NCBI GenBank assembly: GCA_963798795.1
Contig: CAWCUZ010000001.1
Span: 1,488,001 to 1,552,000, forward strand
Length of the DNA stretch: 64,000 bases
Reading direction: 5' to 3'
DNA from: CAWCUZ01 sp963798795
GTDB lineage: Bacteria > Acidobacteriota > Vicinamibacteria > Vicinamibacterales > SCN-69-37
In this document: one piece after another, positions 19,944 to 28,785 of the stretch
Layout: the number at the start of each line of letters is the position of its first letter
Position numbering within the stretch: position 1 is the first letter of the stretch
Notes under the pieces: generated by a model
Database searches by the model: none
The model's input: only the letters and a program-made list of their open reading frames with translations
Told to the model about the DNA's origin: nothing
Position numbers and translations under genes: made by a program

Positions 19944-21234
19944 GCCGGGCGCTCATCAGCACGAACACCGGCACGCCAGCGGCCAGCAGCGCCAGGCCCC
20001 AACCGATCACGTCCAGACCGGATCCGGCAATCGCCCAGACCGAGTAGGCAAATGCCAGAATTGCCACCGTGACGGCGCGCGCCGAGGTGCGTCCCGAAAG
20101 ACGGCCGCGCCGACGCTCCAGGACCAGGGCCGCCAGCGACGAGAGCGCGTACGGAATCAACGCACTCAGGATTCCGAGCAGGAGGATGAAGGTGAAGACG
20201 CTGACCAGGTCCTTCGACGAGTTCAACACGATGAGGACCGACGTCAGCGCACTCGAGAGCACCAGACCGGCCACGGGTGCGCCGCGCCGGGTGACGCGGC
20301 CGAACAACGCGGGAAAGAGGCGGTCGTGCGCCAGCGCGAGCGGCATCTGGCCGGCAATCAGAATCCAGCCGTTCAGCGCGCCGAAGCACGCGATGGCGCC
20401 GCCGGCGGCGACGGCCCATCCCGCCCAGCCGCCCATCGTCGCCCGCGCCGCATCGGCGAACGGCGCCGGCGTCGTCGCCAGATCCGCGGGCGCGATCACG
20501 CCCATGACGCCCATCGTGCTCACGATGTAGATGACCGCACAGAGCAGCGTGCCGACGATGGTGGCGCGCGGAATGGTGCGTTCGGGATCGCGGATGCTGT
20601 CGGCCGGAATCGTCGCCGACTCCAGACCGCCGAACGCCCAGAACGTGAGGGCGGCCGAGGCGGCCAGCGCGCCCGCCACGCTGCGCCCGCTCGTCTGCGT
20701 GACGCTGAAGTGCGAGGGATCGGCCGCCAGCAGGCCCACGACGCCGATCGCCACGAGCGGCACGATCTTCAACACCGTCGTGACCGCCTGCAGCTCGCCG
20801 GCCTCGCGAATGCCGCCGGCATTGACAGCGGTCAAGCCCCACACCGCCAACGCGGCCAACGCGGCCGCCAGCACCGGCGTCCCGACGACCGACGGCATGA
20901 ACGGCTGAAGGTAACCGACAAACGCCAGGGCAATCGCGGCGTTGCCGCACGAGCAGGAAATCCAGTAGCCCCACGCGACCAGAAAGCCGACCAGGTCGCC
21001 GAACACGTGCCGCGTGTAGGCGTACGGCCCGCCCTCGGCCGGATCGAACCGCGCCAGGCGGGCAAAGACGAGGGCGAGCAGCACCGACCCGATCGCCGAC
21101 AGGATCCAGCCGACCAGCCCGAGACCCCCGTACGGCGCGAGCGACGCCGGGAGCAGGAAGATGCCCGAGCCGATCATGTTGCCCATGACCAGCGCGACGG
21201 CCATCCAGGAACCCAGGACCTTGGTGGATGCCAC
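19870..21234 (-). CDS. APC-family amino-acid permease / antiporter
   Basis: The 454-residue protein has about 12 membrane helices and opens with MGNMIGSGIFLLPAS, the helix-1 unwound GSGIF motif of APC transporters such as AdiC and PotE. FWAFGGLESATIPADSIRDP in helix 6 is the other hallmark. The start is GTG at 21234. After the final helix the last roughly 23 residues (RRGQTGVRPGSNQGQTRVKP...) are encoded by the right arm of the neighbouring repeat element, so the natural C-terminus has been extended. The substrate is probably an amino acid or polyamine; a partner decarboxylase is not present. Confidence 0.88.
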   Translation of the reverse strand: MASTKVLGSWMAVALVMGNMIGSGIFLLPASLAPYGGLGLVGWILSAIGSVLLALVFARLARFDPAEGGPYAYTRHVFGDLVGFLVAWGYWISCSCGNAAIALAFVGYLQPFMPSVVGTPVLAAALAALAVWGLTAVNAGGIREAGELQAVTTVLKIVPLVAIGVVGLLAADPSHFSVTQTSGRSVAGALAASAALTFWAFGGLESATIPADSIRDPERTIPRATIVGTLLCAVIYIVSTMGVMGVIAPADLATTPAPFADAARATMGGWAGWAVAAGGAIACFGALNGWILIAGQMPLALAHDRLFPALFGRVTRRGAPVAGLVLSSALTSVLIVLNSSKDLVSVFTFILLLGILSALIPYALSSLAALVLERRRGRLSGRTSARAVTVAILAFAYSVWAIAGSGLDVIGWGLALLAAGVPVFVLMSARRGQTGVRPGSNQGQTRVKPGSDQA

Positions 21235-21294
21235 GAACCGCGCGCGATCGTATCACCGCCGTGCTACCATCGCGCGCACCTGGAGGAGGCTCTC

Positions 21295-21753
21295 ATGACG
21301 CGTGCGCGCTGGATGCTGGGAGTTGCGGTCGTTCTCGTCGTCGGCCTGAGTCCGGTTCGTGCCGATTCACTGCCGCGCATCGCGGGCAACGTGTACGGTA
21401 TCGAGCTGTGCCCGCAGTCCATCTGCCAGTCGGCCATCTTTGTCGGGGTGTTCCAGGGGCGCGTGGGTCTGAACCCCAACGCGATTGGGACGTTCGCGAC
21501 GGCGGTGACACACGAGGATCTGCCGCCGCCCTACACAACCTCGGCGATCACCGGGGGCCTGTGGGCGCTGTCGACGCTCCTGTGGCACTTCGAGGGCGGG
21601 ACGACCGGCACGCTCTACAACAACGGCGACAACTCGTACACCGTCACTGTGAACATGAGGCTGACGGGCGGCGGGCTCGGCCGCGTGACGTTCGTCGGCC
21701 GGCTCGACCACAACGTCTTCCCGCCGACCATCATCGGCCAGATCTCGCAGTAG
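21295..21753 (+). CDS. Small secreted protein, unknown
   Basis: The product is 152 residues with a signal peptide (MLGVAVVLVVGLSPVRADS). GGAGGAGG stands 7 nt before ATG 21295, and a -10-like TACCAT lies about 25 nt upstream. The mature part has a CPQSIC pair that could form a disulfide, and Gly-rich strands (GGTTGTLYNNGDNSYTVTVN). No known family is recognised. Confidence 0.65.
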   Translation: MTRARWMLGVAVVLVVGLSPVRADSLPRIAGNVYGIELCPQSICQSAIFVGVFQGRVGLNPNAIGTFATAVTHEDLPPPYTTSAITGGLWALSTLLWHFEGGTTGTLYNNGDNSYTVTVNMRLTGGGLGRVTFVGRLDHNVFPPTIIGQISQ

Positions 21754-21865
21754 CCGGATCCGGACGCCTCGCACGGCGTATTGACAGCCGCGCGCACGCA
21801 GCCGACGATAGTGGCCGTCGTCCCGTGCGCGCGGTGATCCGCGCGCCCCATCCCGAGGAGTCCTC

Positions 21866-23443
21866 ATGAAGACTGCGCTTGCGGCCGCGGTGGTCGCGGT
21901 CGTCGCCTTGTCGGCGCCGGTCGCGGGCCGGGCCGCCGTCGATCAGAACCCGCCGCCCGCCGTCCAGACCTCGTCGCCCGCGCAGGCGCCGCCTGCGGCA
22001 ACCGACCACGCGGCACCCAAGGAGGAATGGTCGGTCACCGAACACACCATTCGGCTCGGCGGCCAGACCATCCCGTACACCGCGTCGGCCGGCACGACGC
22101 TCATCCGCAACGATGCCGGCGAGCCGACCGGCCTCATCTACTCGGTGGCCTATACGCGCAGCGACGTGCGCGATCCGAGCCGGCGGCCGGTGGCCTTCCT
22201 GTACAACGGCGGGCCCGGCTCGGCGACGATGTGGCTGCACATGGGGGCCTTCGGCCCGCGGCGCGTGGCGACCGTCAACGGCCAGTTCACGCCCCCGGCG
22301 CCCTACAAGCTGGTTGACAACACGGAGTCGCTGCTCGACAAGACCGACCTCGTCTTCATCGACGCGATGGGCACCGGCTACAGCCGGGCGGCCGGCAAGG
22401 CGCAGGAAAAGGACTTCTACGGCATCGACGAGGACGCCGACGCGTTCGCGCGGTTCATCACGACATATCTGAGCCGCAACGACCGGTGGAACTCGCCGAA
22501 ATTCCTGATCGGCGAAAGCTACGGCACGTTCCGCTCGGCGGTCCTGGGCAACCTGCTCCAGTCACGCCATTCCGCGCACCTGAATGGCATCGTCCTGATC
22601 TCGTCGGTGCTCGACCTGTCGACGATCACCTTCGCATCGGGCGACGACCGTCCCTACATCTACTACCTGCCCAGCTATGCGGCTGTCGCCTGGTACTACA
22701 AGGTGCTGAAGAACCGGCCGGCCGATCTGCCGGCCTTCGTCGAGCAGGCGCGGCAGTACGCGCGCGGCGACTATGCGGCCGCCCTCTTCAAGGGTGCCGC
22801 GCTCGCGCCGGCCGAAAAGGCCGCCGTCGCGAAACGCCTTTCCGCGTTCACCGGGCTCAGCGAGGACTACCTCGTCAGGGCCAACCTGCGCGTGAACCTC
22901 GGGCAGTTCAACGTGGAACTGATGCGCGAGCGCGGTCTGACCGCGGGCCGAATCGACGCGCGGTTCTCCGGCTACACCTACGACCTGCTCAGCGAGACGG
23001 CCGAATCCGATCCCGAGGGTCCGGCGGTGGGCGGCGCGTTCACCGCGCTCATCAACAGCTACAACCACGATGAGCTGAAGTTCGGCAAGGACAAGGTCTA
23101 CCGCAACTCCAAGCTCGGCGGCGGCTGGAACTGGACGCGGCAGGGGGGCGGCGGCGGGTTCTTCCCGAGTGCGCCCAACGCGCAGGACGATCTCGCGCAG
23201 GCGATGGTCACCAATCCGCACCTGCTCGTGCAGGTCGAGAACGGCTACTACGACATGGCCACGCCATTCTTCGAAACCGAGTTCACGATGTCACACCTCG
23301 GCCTGCCGGCCGCGCTGCAGAAGAACATCACGCTCGACTACTACAACGCGGGCCACATGATGTACTTGCAGGACGAGGACCGCGTGAAGCTGCACAAGGC
23401 GATCGTCGCATTCATCGATCGCGCCGCAGGCATGCGGGAATGA
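21866..23443 (+). CDS. Secreted S10 serine carboxypeptidase
   Basis: The 525-residue protein has a signal peptide (ALAAAVVAVVALSAPVAGRA) and a Pro/Ala-rich lead. The alpha/beta-hydrolase triad is visible: Ser218 in GESYGTF, Asp463 in YYDMATP and His497 in AGHMMYL. FLYNGGPGSATMW supplies the oxyanion hole and a Glu-type S1 region typical of family S10. These enzymes remove C-terminal residues from peptides at acid pH. GAGGAG lies 8 nt before ATG 21866. It probably acts in the periplasm or outside the cell. Confidence 0.92.
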   Translation: MKTALAAAVVAVVALSAPVAGRAAVDQNPPPAVQTSSPAQAPPAATDHAAPKEEWSVTEHTIRLGGQTIPYTASAGTTLIRNDAGEPTGLIYSVAYTRSDVRDPSRRPVAFLYNGGPGSATMWLHMGAFGPRRVATVNGQFTPPAPYKLVDNTESLLDKTDLVFIDAMGTGYSRAAGKAQEKDFYGIDEDADAFARFITTYLSRNDRWNSPKFLIGESYGTFRSAVLGNLLQSRHSAHLNGIVLISSVLDLSTITFASGDDRPYIYYLPSYAAVAWYYKVLKNRPADLPAFVEQARQYARGDYAAALFKGAALAPAEKAAVAKRLSAFTGLSEDYLVRANLRVNLGQFNVELMRERGLTAGRIDARFSGYTYDLLSETAESDPEGPAVGGAFTALINSYNHDELKFGKDKVYRNSKLGGGWNWTRQGGGGGFFPSAPNAQDDLAQAMVTNPHLLVQVENGYYDMATPFFETEFTMSHLGLPAALQKNITLDYYNAGHMMYLQDEDRVKLHKAIVAFIDRAAGMRE

Positions 23444-23674
23444 CGACGGCCGGGCTCGGAGGGCCGGCGCGTCCTGGTTCGGGACCAGGTTCATTGGTCC
23501 GGGCCGGCCGAAGTACCCCGTTGCACTGCCCGTAGCGGTCGACCCAGCGCTGTTGGGCGATCAGGATGTCCGGGGAGTCGCGCAGCCTCGGCGTGCCGGC
23601 GACCGAACGATCCACCAGATCGTCGAGCAGGGCGTTGATGTCCTTCTGCCTTCTGCCTTCTGCCTTCTGCCTTC
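23444..23674. other. Gene-poor stretch with a possible gene remnant
   Basis: No complete gene is visible. On the minus strand a short frame reads DINALLDDLVDRSVAGTPRL and QQRWVDRYGQCNGVLRPAR, which looks more protein-like than random but has no start of its own outside the adjoining repeat. Its left part carries a GGTTCGGGACCAGG inverted repeat near 23473. Confidence 0.4.
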
Positions 23675-23676
23675 TC
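23642..23676. repeat. Tandem 7-bp repeat CCTTCTG, about 4.7 copies
   Basis: CCTTCTG is repeated without error from 23642 and ends at the stop codon of the following minus-strand membrane protein gene (stop at 23675-23677). It is a third case in this window of short tandem repeats abutting a stop codon. Confidence 0.9.
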
Positions 23677-24103
23677 ACTCCTCCCGATACGCCCAGCCGC
23701 CCGCCACACTGCCCACGAGCGTCGTGACCAGGGCCGCAATCGCGCTCTTGACGAAGAGGCTCGAGGTGAACACGCCCATGGCCGTGAAGCCGAACAGCAC
23801 GAAGGTGACGCCCGCGAAAATCACGAAGCCGGCCAGCATCGCCGTCCTCGGACCGGGCCCGAACCGCGGCCGGATGGCCGCGTAGGTCCAGACGATGAGG
23901 AACCCCAGCAGGAAGTCGGCCAGCACCCAGGCCACTGCCACCGAGGCCCTCTGCATGTCGGCCGGGTTGAGGTTGAGCCGCGTGAGATTCGCGCTCATCT
24001 CATCGGCCAGGATGACCGTGTTGGTCACCATATCCAGCACGCTGAACACGACGCCCGCGATGAGGCCGCCGACGATCACGCGGCCCGTGTGGATCGCTGC
24101 CAT
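23675..24103 (-). CDS. Small four-helix inner-membrane protein
   Basis: The 142-residue protein has four hydrophobic segments (GRVIVGGLIAGVVFSVLDMV, VAWVLADFLLGFLIVWTYAA, MLAGFVIFAGVTFVLFGFTA, IAALVTTLVGSVAGGWAY). CTGGAGG stands 6 nt before ATG 24103. It resembles widespread unnamed membrane proteins with 'AG..fgv.dm..n' at the N-terminus, but no function is known. It lies downstream of the nucleotide-carrier gene on the same strand, 290 bp away. Confidence 0.7.
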   Translation of the reverse strand: MAAIHTGRVIVGGLIAGVVFSVLDMVTNTVILADEMSANLTRLNLNPADMQRASVAVAWVLADFLLGFLIVWTYAAIRPRFGPGPRTAMLAGFVIFAGVTFVLFGFTAMGVFTSSLFVKSAIAALVTTLVGSVAGGWAYREE

Positions 24104-24139
24104 GTGTGCCTCCAGTCCAAGGGTGGTGCGAGGCGTAGT

Positions 24140-24397
24140 CTACCCGCCCGCGGCCGGTTCGATGCGGTGATCCGCGGCCGGGCTGCTGTTCACCGGCGCG
24201 CGGCCGCTGGCCGGCGCCCCGCTGCCGTGGGCCCCGGGGGGCCGGCCGCGCCGGACGGGGCGCGCCGGCACGTCGGGCGACGCCGGCGTGAAGCACGAGG
24301 TCAACAACGCCAGCCGCCGTCGCGCCGCCGGACGAGTCGTGGGTGGCGGCCAATCCCCGGCAGGCCGGCAAGTGCCCGGCCCGGTGAAGCTCATCAC
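24140..24397 (-). other. Doubtful 85-residue frame in a 290-bp gap
   Basis: The gap between the carrier gene and the membrane protein holds one notable frame: ATGATG overlapping the carrier stop (TGATG at 24394-24397), coding a Pro/Arg/Ala-rich product with a short hydrophobic run (RRRLALLTSCFTPAS). Composition alone in such GC-rich sequence can give this. I see no other feature in the gap. Confidence 0.25.
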
Positions 24398-26958
24398 CGC
24401 GCCGGCGGCGCCGGCACGCTGAAGCCGAGGAACCGGTCGGCCAGCTTGACGCGCTCGGGCACGGTCACCTCGCTGTCGAGCAGCGGCACCAGCAGCGACC
24501 GCAGCTGCGGGCTCAGCGTGTTGTCGAGGAACTCGAGCGCGTTGGCGTGCGTCACCATGTCGGCCGACAGGATGGCGGTGTAGGCCTCCTTCAGCTCGAG
24601 CGACGGGAAGAGCAGCTTCATCAGCCGGAAGATGCGCTCGACCTCGTGCTGCATCGCGGCGGTGAGCGCCGCGTCGGGCGTGCCGCCCAGATTGCCGAGG
24701 ATCTGGTACGAGCGGTAGTGCCCCATCAGCTCGGCAATCATCACGGTGTCGACCATCTGCCGATCGAGCCGCAGGTCGCGGCTGGTTTCCTGGAGCTTGT
24801 TGAGCGCCTTGATCACGCGAAACCGGAGTGTGCGGTCCGCCTGGAGCAGCGCATCGCCCAGGGCCGAGGCCGCCGTCGGCGTCCCGATCGCGTGCAGCAC
24901 CTGTGGAATGGTGAGCCGGACGGCCATTGCCTCACGCGCGTCGTTGAGGTGATCCCGGAGCGTGCCGACGATGCCGTCGTCGAACTGGACGAGCGCCTCG
25001 GCGGCTTCCACTCCCAGATCCGGATCCGCCAGCAGTGCGATGAGCCGGGGCACGAAGCGGCGCCGCCGGAGCGCCGCCGTGCTTGCGAGCGCCTCACGCC
25101 GGACGGCCACATCGGGATCCTGCAGCAGCCGATCGAGGGCCGCGTCGAAGCGATCCGGCAGCAGCGCGAGCAGGCGCGCGGCTTCGAGCCGCGCCTCCCG
25201 GCCCGCGTCCCCGGATTCGCCGACCATGCCGTCAAGAATGACGCCGGCCGCTTCGAGGTTCTGCCCTTCGCCGGGACGGGCGAGAAACGCCACGGTGGCC
25301 GACCGGAGTGCCGGCCCCGCCACGTCACCCAGCCGCTCGATCTGCAGCAGCGGATCGATGCGATCGTGGCGGGTGAGAAACCGCAGCGCCTCGGTGCGGA
25401 CGCCGAGGTCCTCGTCGCGGAGCAGGGCCGTCACCGGCTGGCGGACCGTCGTGTCGCCCCCCTCGTTGAGGATGGCGATGGCCCTGGCCCGCACTTCGGC
25501 GGACGGGTGCGACAGCAGCTTCCGCACGGCGTGGTGCGACTGCCGGCGCTGGCCCATCTCGAACAGCGCGAGCGCGTACAGCACGTCCTTCGGATCGGGC
25601 GAGCCGAGCTTCTCCGCGAAGACGTTGGTGGTCGCCTGGTCGAGGGTGGGCACCAGGACGTGCTCGGGCTCGATGGCGACCTGCTGCATGTTCCGGCGCA
25701 GCGTGGCGACGTACTGCCGGCGCGCGTAGACGGCGGCGGCAATCCACGCGCCCAGGAGCACCAGCGTGACCCAGCTGATCTGCCGCGCCGAAAACTGCAG
25801 GTACGTCGCGAAGAGCAGCAGCGTCAGGCCGGCGAGCCCGTCCCCCAGCTTCCAGATGACCGTATCGATGAACGACTTGACCTGCACTTTGATGCCCGCC
25901 GGTACCGGCAGATACAGCAACTGCAGCGCCGAGGTATCAATCGAATAGCGGATCACGGCGTCGCTCCCCTTGAGGACCGTCGCCGCCGTCAGCGAGCCGA
26001 CGAGCAGCACGCCAACCGTGCCCATCGTCAGGAAAGCGGGCAGGATGAGGAGCGTGACGCCGATGCCGAAGTACCGCAGCAGCTTCGCCGTCAGCACCGA
26101 CTGCAGGACGAGCGACGCGAGGCCCGTGTAGCCGTAGTAGAGCGAGAAGAACGCGGCCATGGCGTCCTTGTCGACCAGCGCGTGCTTGGAGATCGCCTTG
26201 AACTGCCAGCCGGCGGCGGTCGTGACGATCGAACCCAGGCAGATCAGGACGGCGATCGCCGTCAGGTGGCGCGACTGCCGGACGAGCCGGAAGCTCTCGC
26301 GGACGTTGCGCGCCTGCTGGGTGGCCGCGGCCGGCGCCGCGGTCTGCGCCCCGGCGGCGTTCGCCCCGCGGCGCCGCCAGGTCACCACGACGAGCGCCGC
26401 GCACATCGCCAGCATCGCCGCCATCACGAGGAGGACGGCGTCGGTACCCACCTGGTCGACCAGCCACTTCCCGCCGAAACCCGCCACGATGCCGCCGGCG
26501 ATCGCGCTGCTGCCGAGCGGCCCGAACAGCCGCTTCGCCTCGCGGGTCGTCCAGACGAAGTTCGCGAGCGTCCACACCTGCGAGACGCACAGGATCCCGC
26601 ACACGCCCACCCAGACGTAGAAGACCGGGGCGACCCAGGCGGCGCGCTCGAGGTGCAGGAACACCCACATCACCGGGAGCGACACCGCGAACGCGACGAG
26701 GCTCGACACCTGCAGCGCCGCCAGGTTCACGCGCCGGCTCGCGCGGATGTAGACCGAGATGAACAGCCACGACAGCGCGGCAATGGCGATGTCGCCGTAG
26801 GGCAGCAGCTTCGCGTCGATCCGGTCGAGGAAGATCGCGTCGCGCGCGACGCGGCCGAGCACGTAGAAGCCGATGATCAGGAAGTAGTAGACGAAGAGCG
26901 GCAGCCCGCGCGTGAACTCGCCCGAGCGGAGACTGAAAAGCCGGTTCAGCAGTTGCAT
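24394..26958 (-). CDS. ATP/ADP-translocase-like nucleotide carrier (Npt/Tlc type) with C-terminal HEAT repeats
   Basis: The 854-residue protein has two parts. Residues 1 to about 430 form 11-12 membrane helices with the pattern of the bacterial Npt/Tlc-like group (COG3202 type): GLPLFVYYFLIIGFYVLGRV, RVARDAIFLDRI, WTTREAKRLFGPLGSSAIAG, and WQFKAISKHALVDKDAMAAF. Residues from about 460 onward are soluble HEAT/PBS-lyase-like repeats (HHAVRKLLSHPSAEVRARAI, RDEDLGVRTEALRFLTRHD). Family members exchange nucleotides across membranes. They are best known from intracellular parasites but also occur, fused to HEAT repeats, in free-living bacteria, where their role is unsettled. ATG 26958 lies 52 nt after the stop of the exported kinase-like gene on the same strand, so co-transcription is likely. 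Confidence 0.75.
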   Translation of the reverse strand: MQLLNRLFSLRSGEFTRGLPLFVYYFLIIGFYVLGRVARDAIFLDRIDAKLLPYGDIAIAALSWLFISVYIRASRRVNLAALQVSSLVAFAVSLPVMWVFLHLERAAWVAPVFYVWVGVCGILCVSQVWTLANFVWTTREAKRLFGPLGSSAIAGGIVAGFGGKWLVDQVGTDAVLLVMAAMLAMCAALVVVTWRRRGANAAGAQTAAPAAATQQARNVRESFRLVRQSRHLTAIAVLICLGSIVTTAAGWQFKAISKHALVDKDAMAAFFSLYYGYTGLASLVLQSVLTAKLLRYFGIGVTLLILPAFLTMGTVGVLLVGSLTAATVLKGSDAVIRYSIDTSALQLLYLPVPAGIKVQVKSFIDTVIWKLGDGLAGLTLLLFATYLQFSARQISWVTLVLLGAWIAAAVYARRQYVATLRRNMQQVAIEPEHVLVPTLDQATTNVFAEKLGSPDPKDVLYALALFEMGQRRQSHHAVRKLLSHPSAEVRARAIAILNEGGDTTVRQPVTALLRDEDLGVRTEALRFLTRHDRIDPLLQIERLGDVAGPALRSATVAFLARPGEGQNLEAAGVILDGMVGESGDAGREARLEAARLLALLPDRFDAALDRLLQDPDVAVRREALASTAALRRRRFVPRLIALLADPDLGVEAAEALVQFDDGIVGTLRDHLNDAREAMAVRLTIPQVLHAIGTPTAASALGDALLQADRTLRFRVIKALNKLQETSRDLRLDRQMVDTVMIAELMGHYRSYQILGNLGGTPDAALTAAMQHEVERIFRLMKLLFPSLELKEAYTAILSADMVTHANALEFLDNTLSPQLRSLLVPLLDSEVTVPERVKLADRFLGFSVPAPPAR

Positions 26959-27010
26959 GGTGGCTGCGGAGCGACGAGACGCGACCGACGTGCCGGCGGC
27001 CGGACCGATC

Positions 27011-27916
27011 CTACTTGTACAGAACCGCCGCCTCGCCCTGTTCGGCGACCAGCTTCTTCGCCAGCGCCTCGATCGCGTCACGCCGCTTCAACAGGCCGTT
27101 GATCTGGAACTCGGTCAGGTAGCGGTCGAGCTTCGCCTTGAGCGTGGCCTCGTCCAGCGTCTCGAGCCGGGCCAGCAGGCTGCGCGAGAAGCGCTTCAGC
27201 GATTTCGGATCCTTCAACTGCGCGAACGGCCGGAAACTGCGCGAATGGTCGATCGCGATGATCCGCCAGTCGGACGTGATCAGCACGTTGCCCAGGTTCC
27301 GGTCCGTGTTGTAGATGAGCGCGTCCCAGATGCGCAGCGTCGCCACCTGGTTGTTCCACTCCTGGGGATTGGGCGGGGCGATCTTCTTCTTCGTGCGCGT
27401 GCCCTCGTCCATCATCGACTCGGCCCACAACTGCAACGAGCCCGGCTTGCCCCGGTAGTCCCGCTCGACCGTGGCCGGCACCATGCCCAGGCCGATCAGC
27501 TGGTCCAGCTCGTAGGCGGCCACTTCCGTCCGCCAGCTGTCCTGGAACTCGAGCTCGGGCCCGGCATCGGTCTGCACCACCCGATTCGGCTTGTCGTCGA
27601 TTGACTTGAAGACGGCCGTGCCCTTGACGCCGTCGAGCTCCAGCTCGGCCTTGAGCGGCAGGGTGATCCCCTTGCCCAGTTCCTTCGCCGAGACGATCCT
27701 GGCGTTCTTCAGGAACGCCTCGACCTCGGGCCCCTGGAGGGCCTGCCGCTGGGCGCTGGGCTGCGGTTGCGCGGGCGCCGGCGCCTGCGGTTGCGCGGGC
27801 GCTGGCGCCTGCGGTTGCGCGGGCGCTGGCGCCTGCGCCTGGGGCCACGCCGACAATGCGCCGAGTAACAGCGCTCCCGTCACCGTCCATGCCCGTCCCG
27901 CCATCCGGTTCGTCAT
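27011..27916 (-). CDS. Exported kinase-fold protein (FAM20/PI3K-like motifs)
   Basis: The 301-residue protein starts at ATG 27916 with AAGGGA about 7 nt upstream. Residues 1-25 look like a signal peptide (VTGALLLGALSAWPQAQA). Three copies of a QAPAPAQP octapeptide follow (residues 26-50), a linker. The rest shows kinase elements in order: Lys104 in GTAVFKSI, Glu131 in WRTEVAAYELDQLIGLG, a catalytic loop with Asp205 and Asn210 (YNTDRNLGN), and a metal-binding Asp223 (AIDHSRSF). This layout, with 'N-x-D-R-x-x-x-N' and 'IDHS', fits the FAM20/HipA/PI3K-like branch rather than Hanks kinases. Every key residue is present, so it should be active if ATP is available. The next gene encodes a nucleotide carrier. 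Confidence 0.7.
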   Translation of the reverse strand: MTNRMAGRAWTVTGALLLGALSAWPQAQAPAPAQPQAPAPAQPQAPAPAQPQPSAQRQALQGPEVEAFLKNARIVSAKELGKGITLPLKAELELDGVKGTAVFKSIDDKPNRVVQTDAGPELEFQDSWRTEVAAYELDQLIGLGMVPATVERDYRGKPGSLQLWAESMMDEGTRTKKKIAPPNPQEWNNQVATLRIWDALIYNTDRNLGNVLITSDWRIIAIDHSRSFRPFAQLKDPKSLKRFSRSLLARLETLDEATLKAKLDRYLTEFQINGLLKRRDAIEALAKKLVAEQGEAAVLYK

Positions 27917-28193
27917 CTTCGTGTCCCTTTACGTGCCACGGTGCGTCCGATGCTAGGGCGCGGTCCGGCGAGTGTCAACTGAAGTCCCCCTCACGGAGAG
28001 AGCGGGCCGCGGTCTTTCCACCAGCCGCCGGGGAAAACTCACCAGTCCCTGCGGCCCCTTCCGCGTTTTCCGGCACATCCGGGCCCGCGATGGGCGGCCG
28101 GGCGTGGACTGCCGTTTGCACTGGCGAGGACCGGGCGACCGGGCGGGTCAGTTGTCAGACCGGCTCTTCCCGGCCGCCGCCAGGAGCACAGCC

Positions 28194-28763
28194 ATGAATC
28201 TGCGGACCAAGGCTCGTTTCGTGTTGGCGGGCGCCGTGCTGGTGGCAACCGCCGCTGTCGCGCTCGCCGCCGGCCCCGCCGCCCAGAGCGGCGAGCCGCA
28301 CAAGCTGGTACCGCCCGTGGCGGTCACGGCTCTTCAACCGCTGCTGCCGTCGCCCGCCGGGTGGACCCGGGAGCGCAGCAACAGCGACCGCATCCCCGTC
28401 TCCGACGCCTGCAGCTACTCGTTCGCCGACACCCTGTACGCCAACGGCGACATGCGCGTGCGCGTGACGATCGCCGACACCGGCTTCGGCAGCGACAGTC
28501 TGATGACACTGGCCATGCTCGTGGCCACGCTGCCCGACGACTCCGTCGAAGAGGTGCCGCCGGCCACGTCGATCGCGCGGCTGTCGTACAAGGGCTTCCC
28601 CGCCGCCACGCTCTGGGACGCTGCCAAGTTGCAGGGCGAGTTCACCGTGCTCGTGGGCGGACGCTTCGTGGCGAGCGTGCAGGGTCTCAAGGCGGACGGG
28701 CTCGACACCCTGCGCGGGATCCTCGACCAGATCGATCTGGCGAAGCTCGCGGACGTCAGGTAA
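28194..28763 (+). CDS. Secreted protein of unknown function upstream of feoAB
   Basis: The product is 189 residues with a signal peptide (FVLAGAVLVATAAVALAAG). AGGAG lies 8 nt before ATG 28194. The mature part (LLPSPAGWTRERSN, YANGDMRVRVTIADTGFGS, GGRFVASVQGLKADGLDTLR) has an alternating beta/alpha pattern that I cannot place in a family. It ends 22 bp before feoA and may be co-transcribed with it, which would link it to iron or envelope stress. The 277 bp before it hold no gene that I can support. Confidence 0.65.
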   Translation: MNLRTKARFVLAGAVLVATAAVALAAGPAAQSGEPHKLVPPVAVTALQPLLPSPAGWTRERSNSDRIPVSDACSYSFADTLYANGDMRVRVTIADTGFGSDSLMTLAMLVATLPDDSVEEVPPATSIARLSYKGFPAATLWDAAKLQGEFTVLVGGRFVASVQGLKADGLDTLRGILDQIDLAKLADVR

Positions 28764-28785
28764 TGCCGACGCGGAGGGCGCGACG

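Noticed and set aside
24547..27102. A plus-strand open frame of about 850 codons antisense to the nucleotide-carrier gene
   Set aside because: It codes Arg/His/Gln-rich low-complexity sequence with no motif. The minus-strand frame is a well-formed membrane protein with HEAT repeats.
27011..27916. HipA toxin kinase
   Set aside because: HipA is cytosolic, about 440 residues long and paired with HipB. This protein has a signal peptide and linker, is shorter, and lacks a DNA-binding partner gene.
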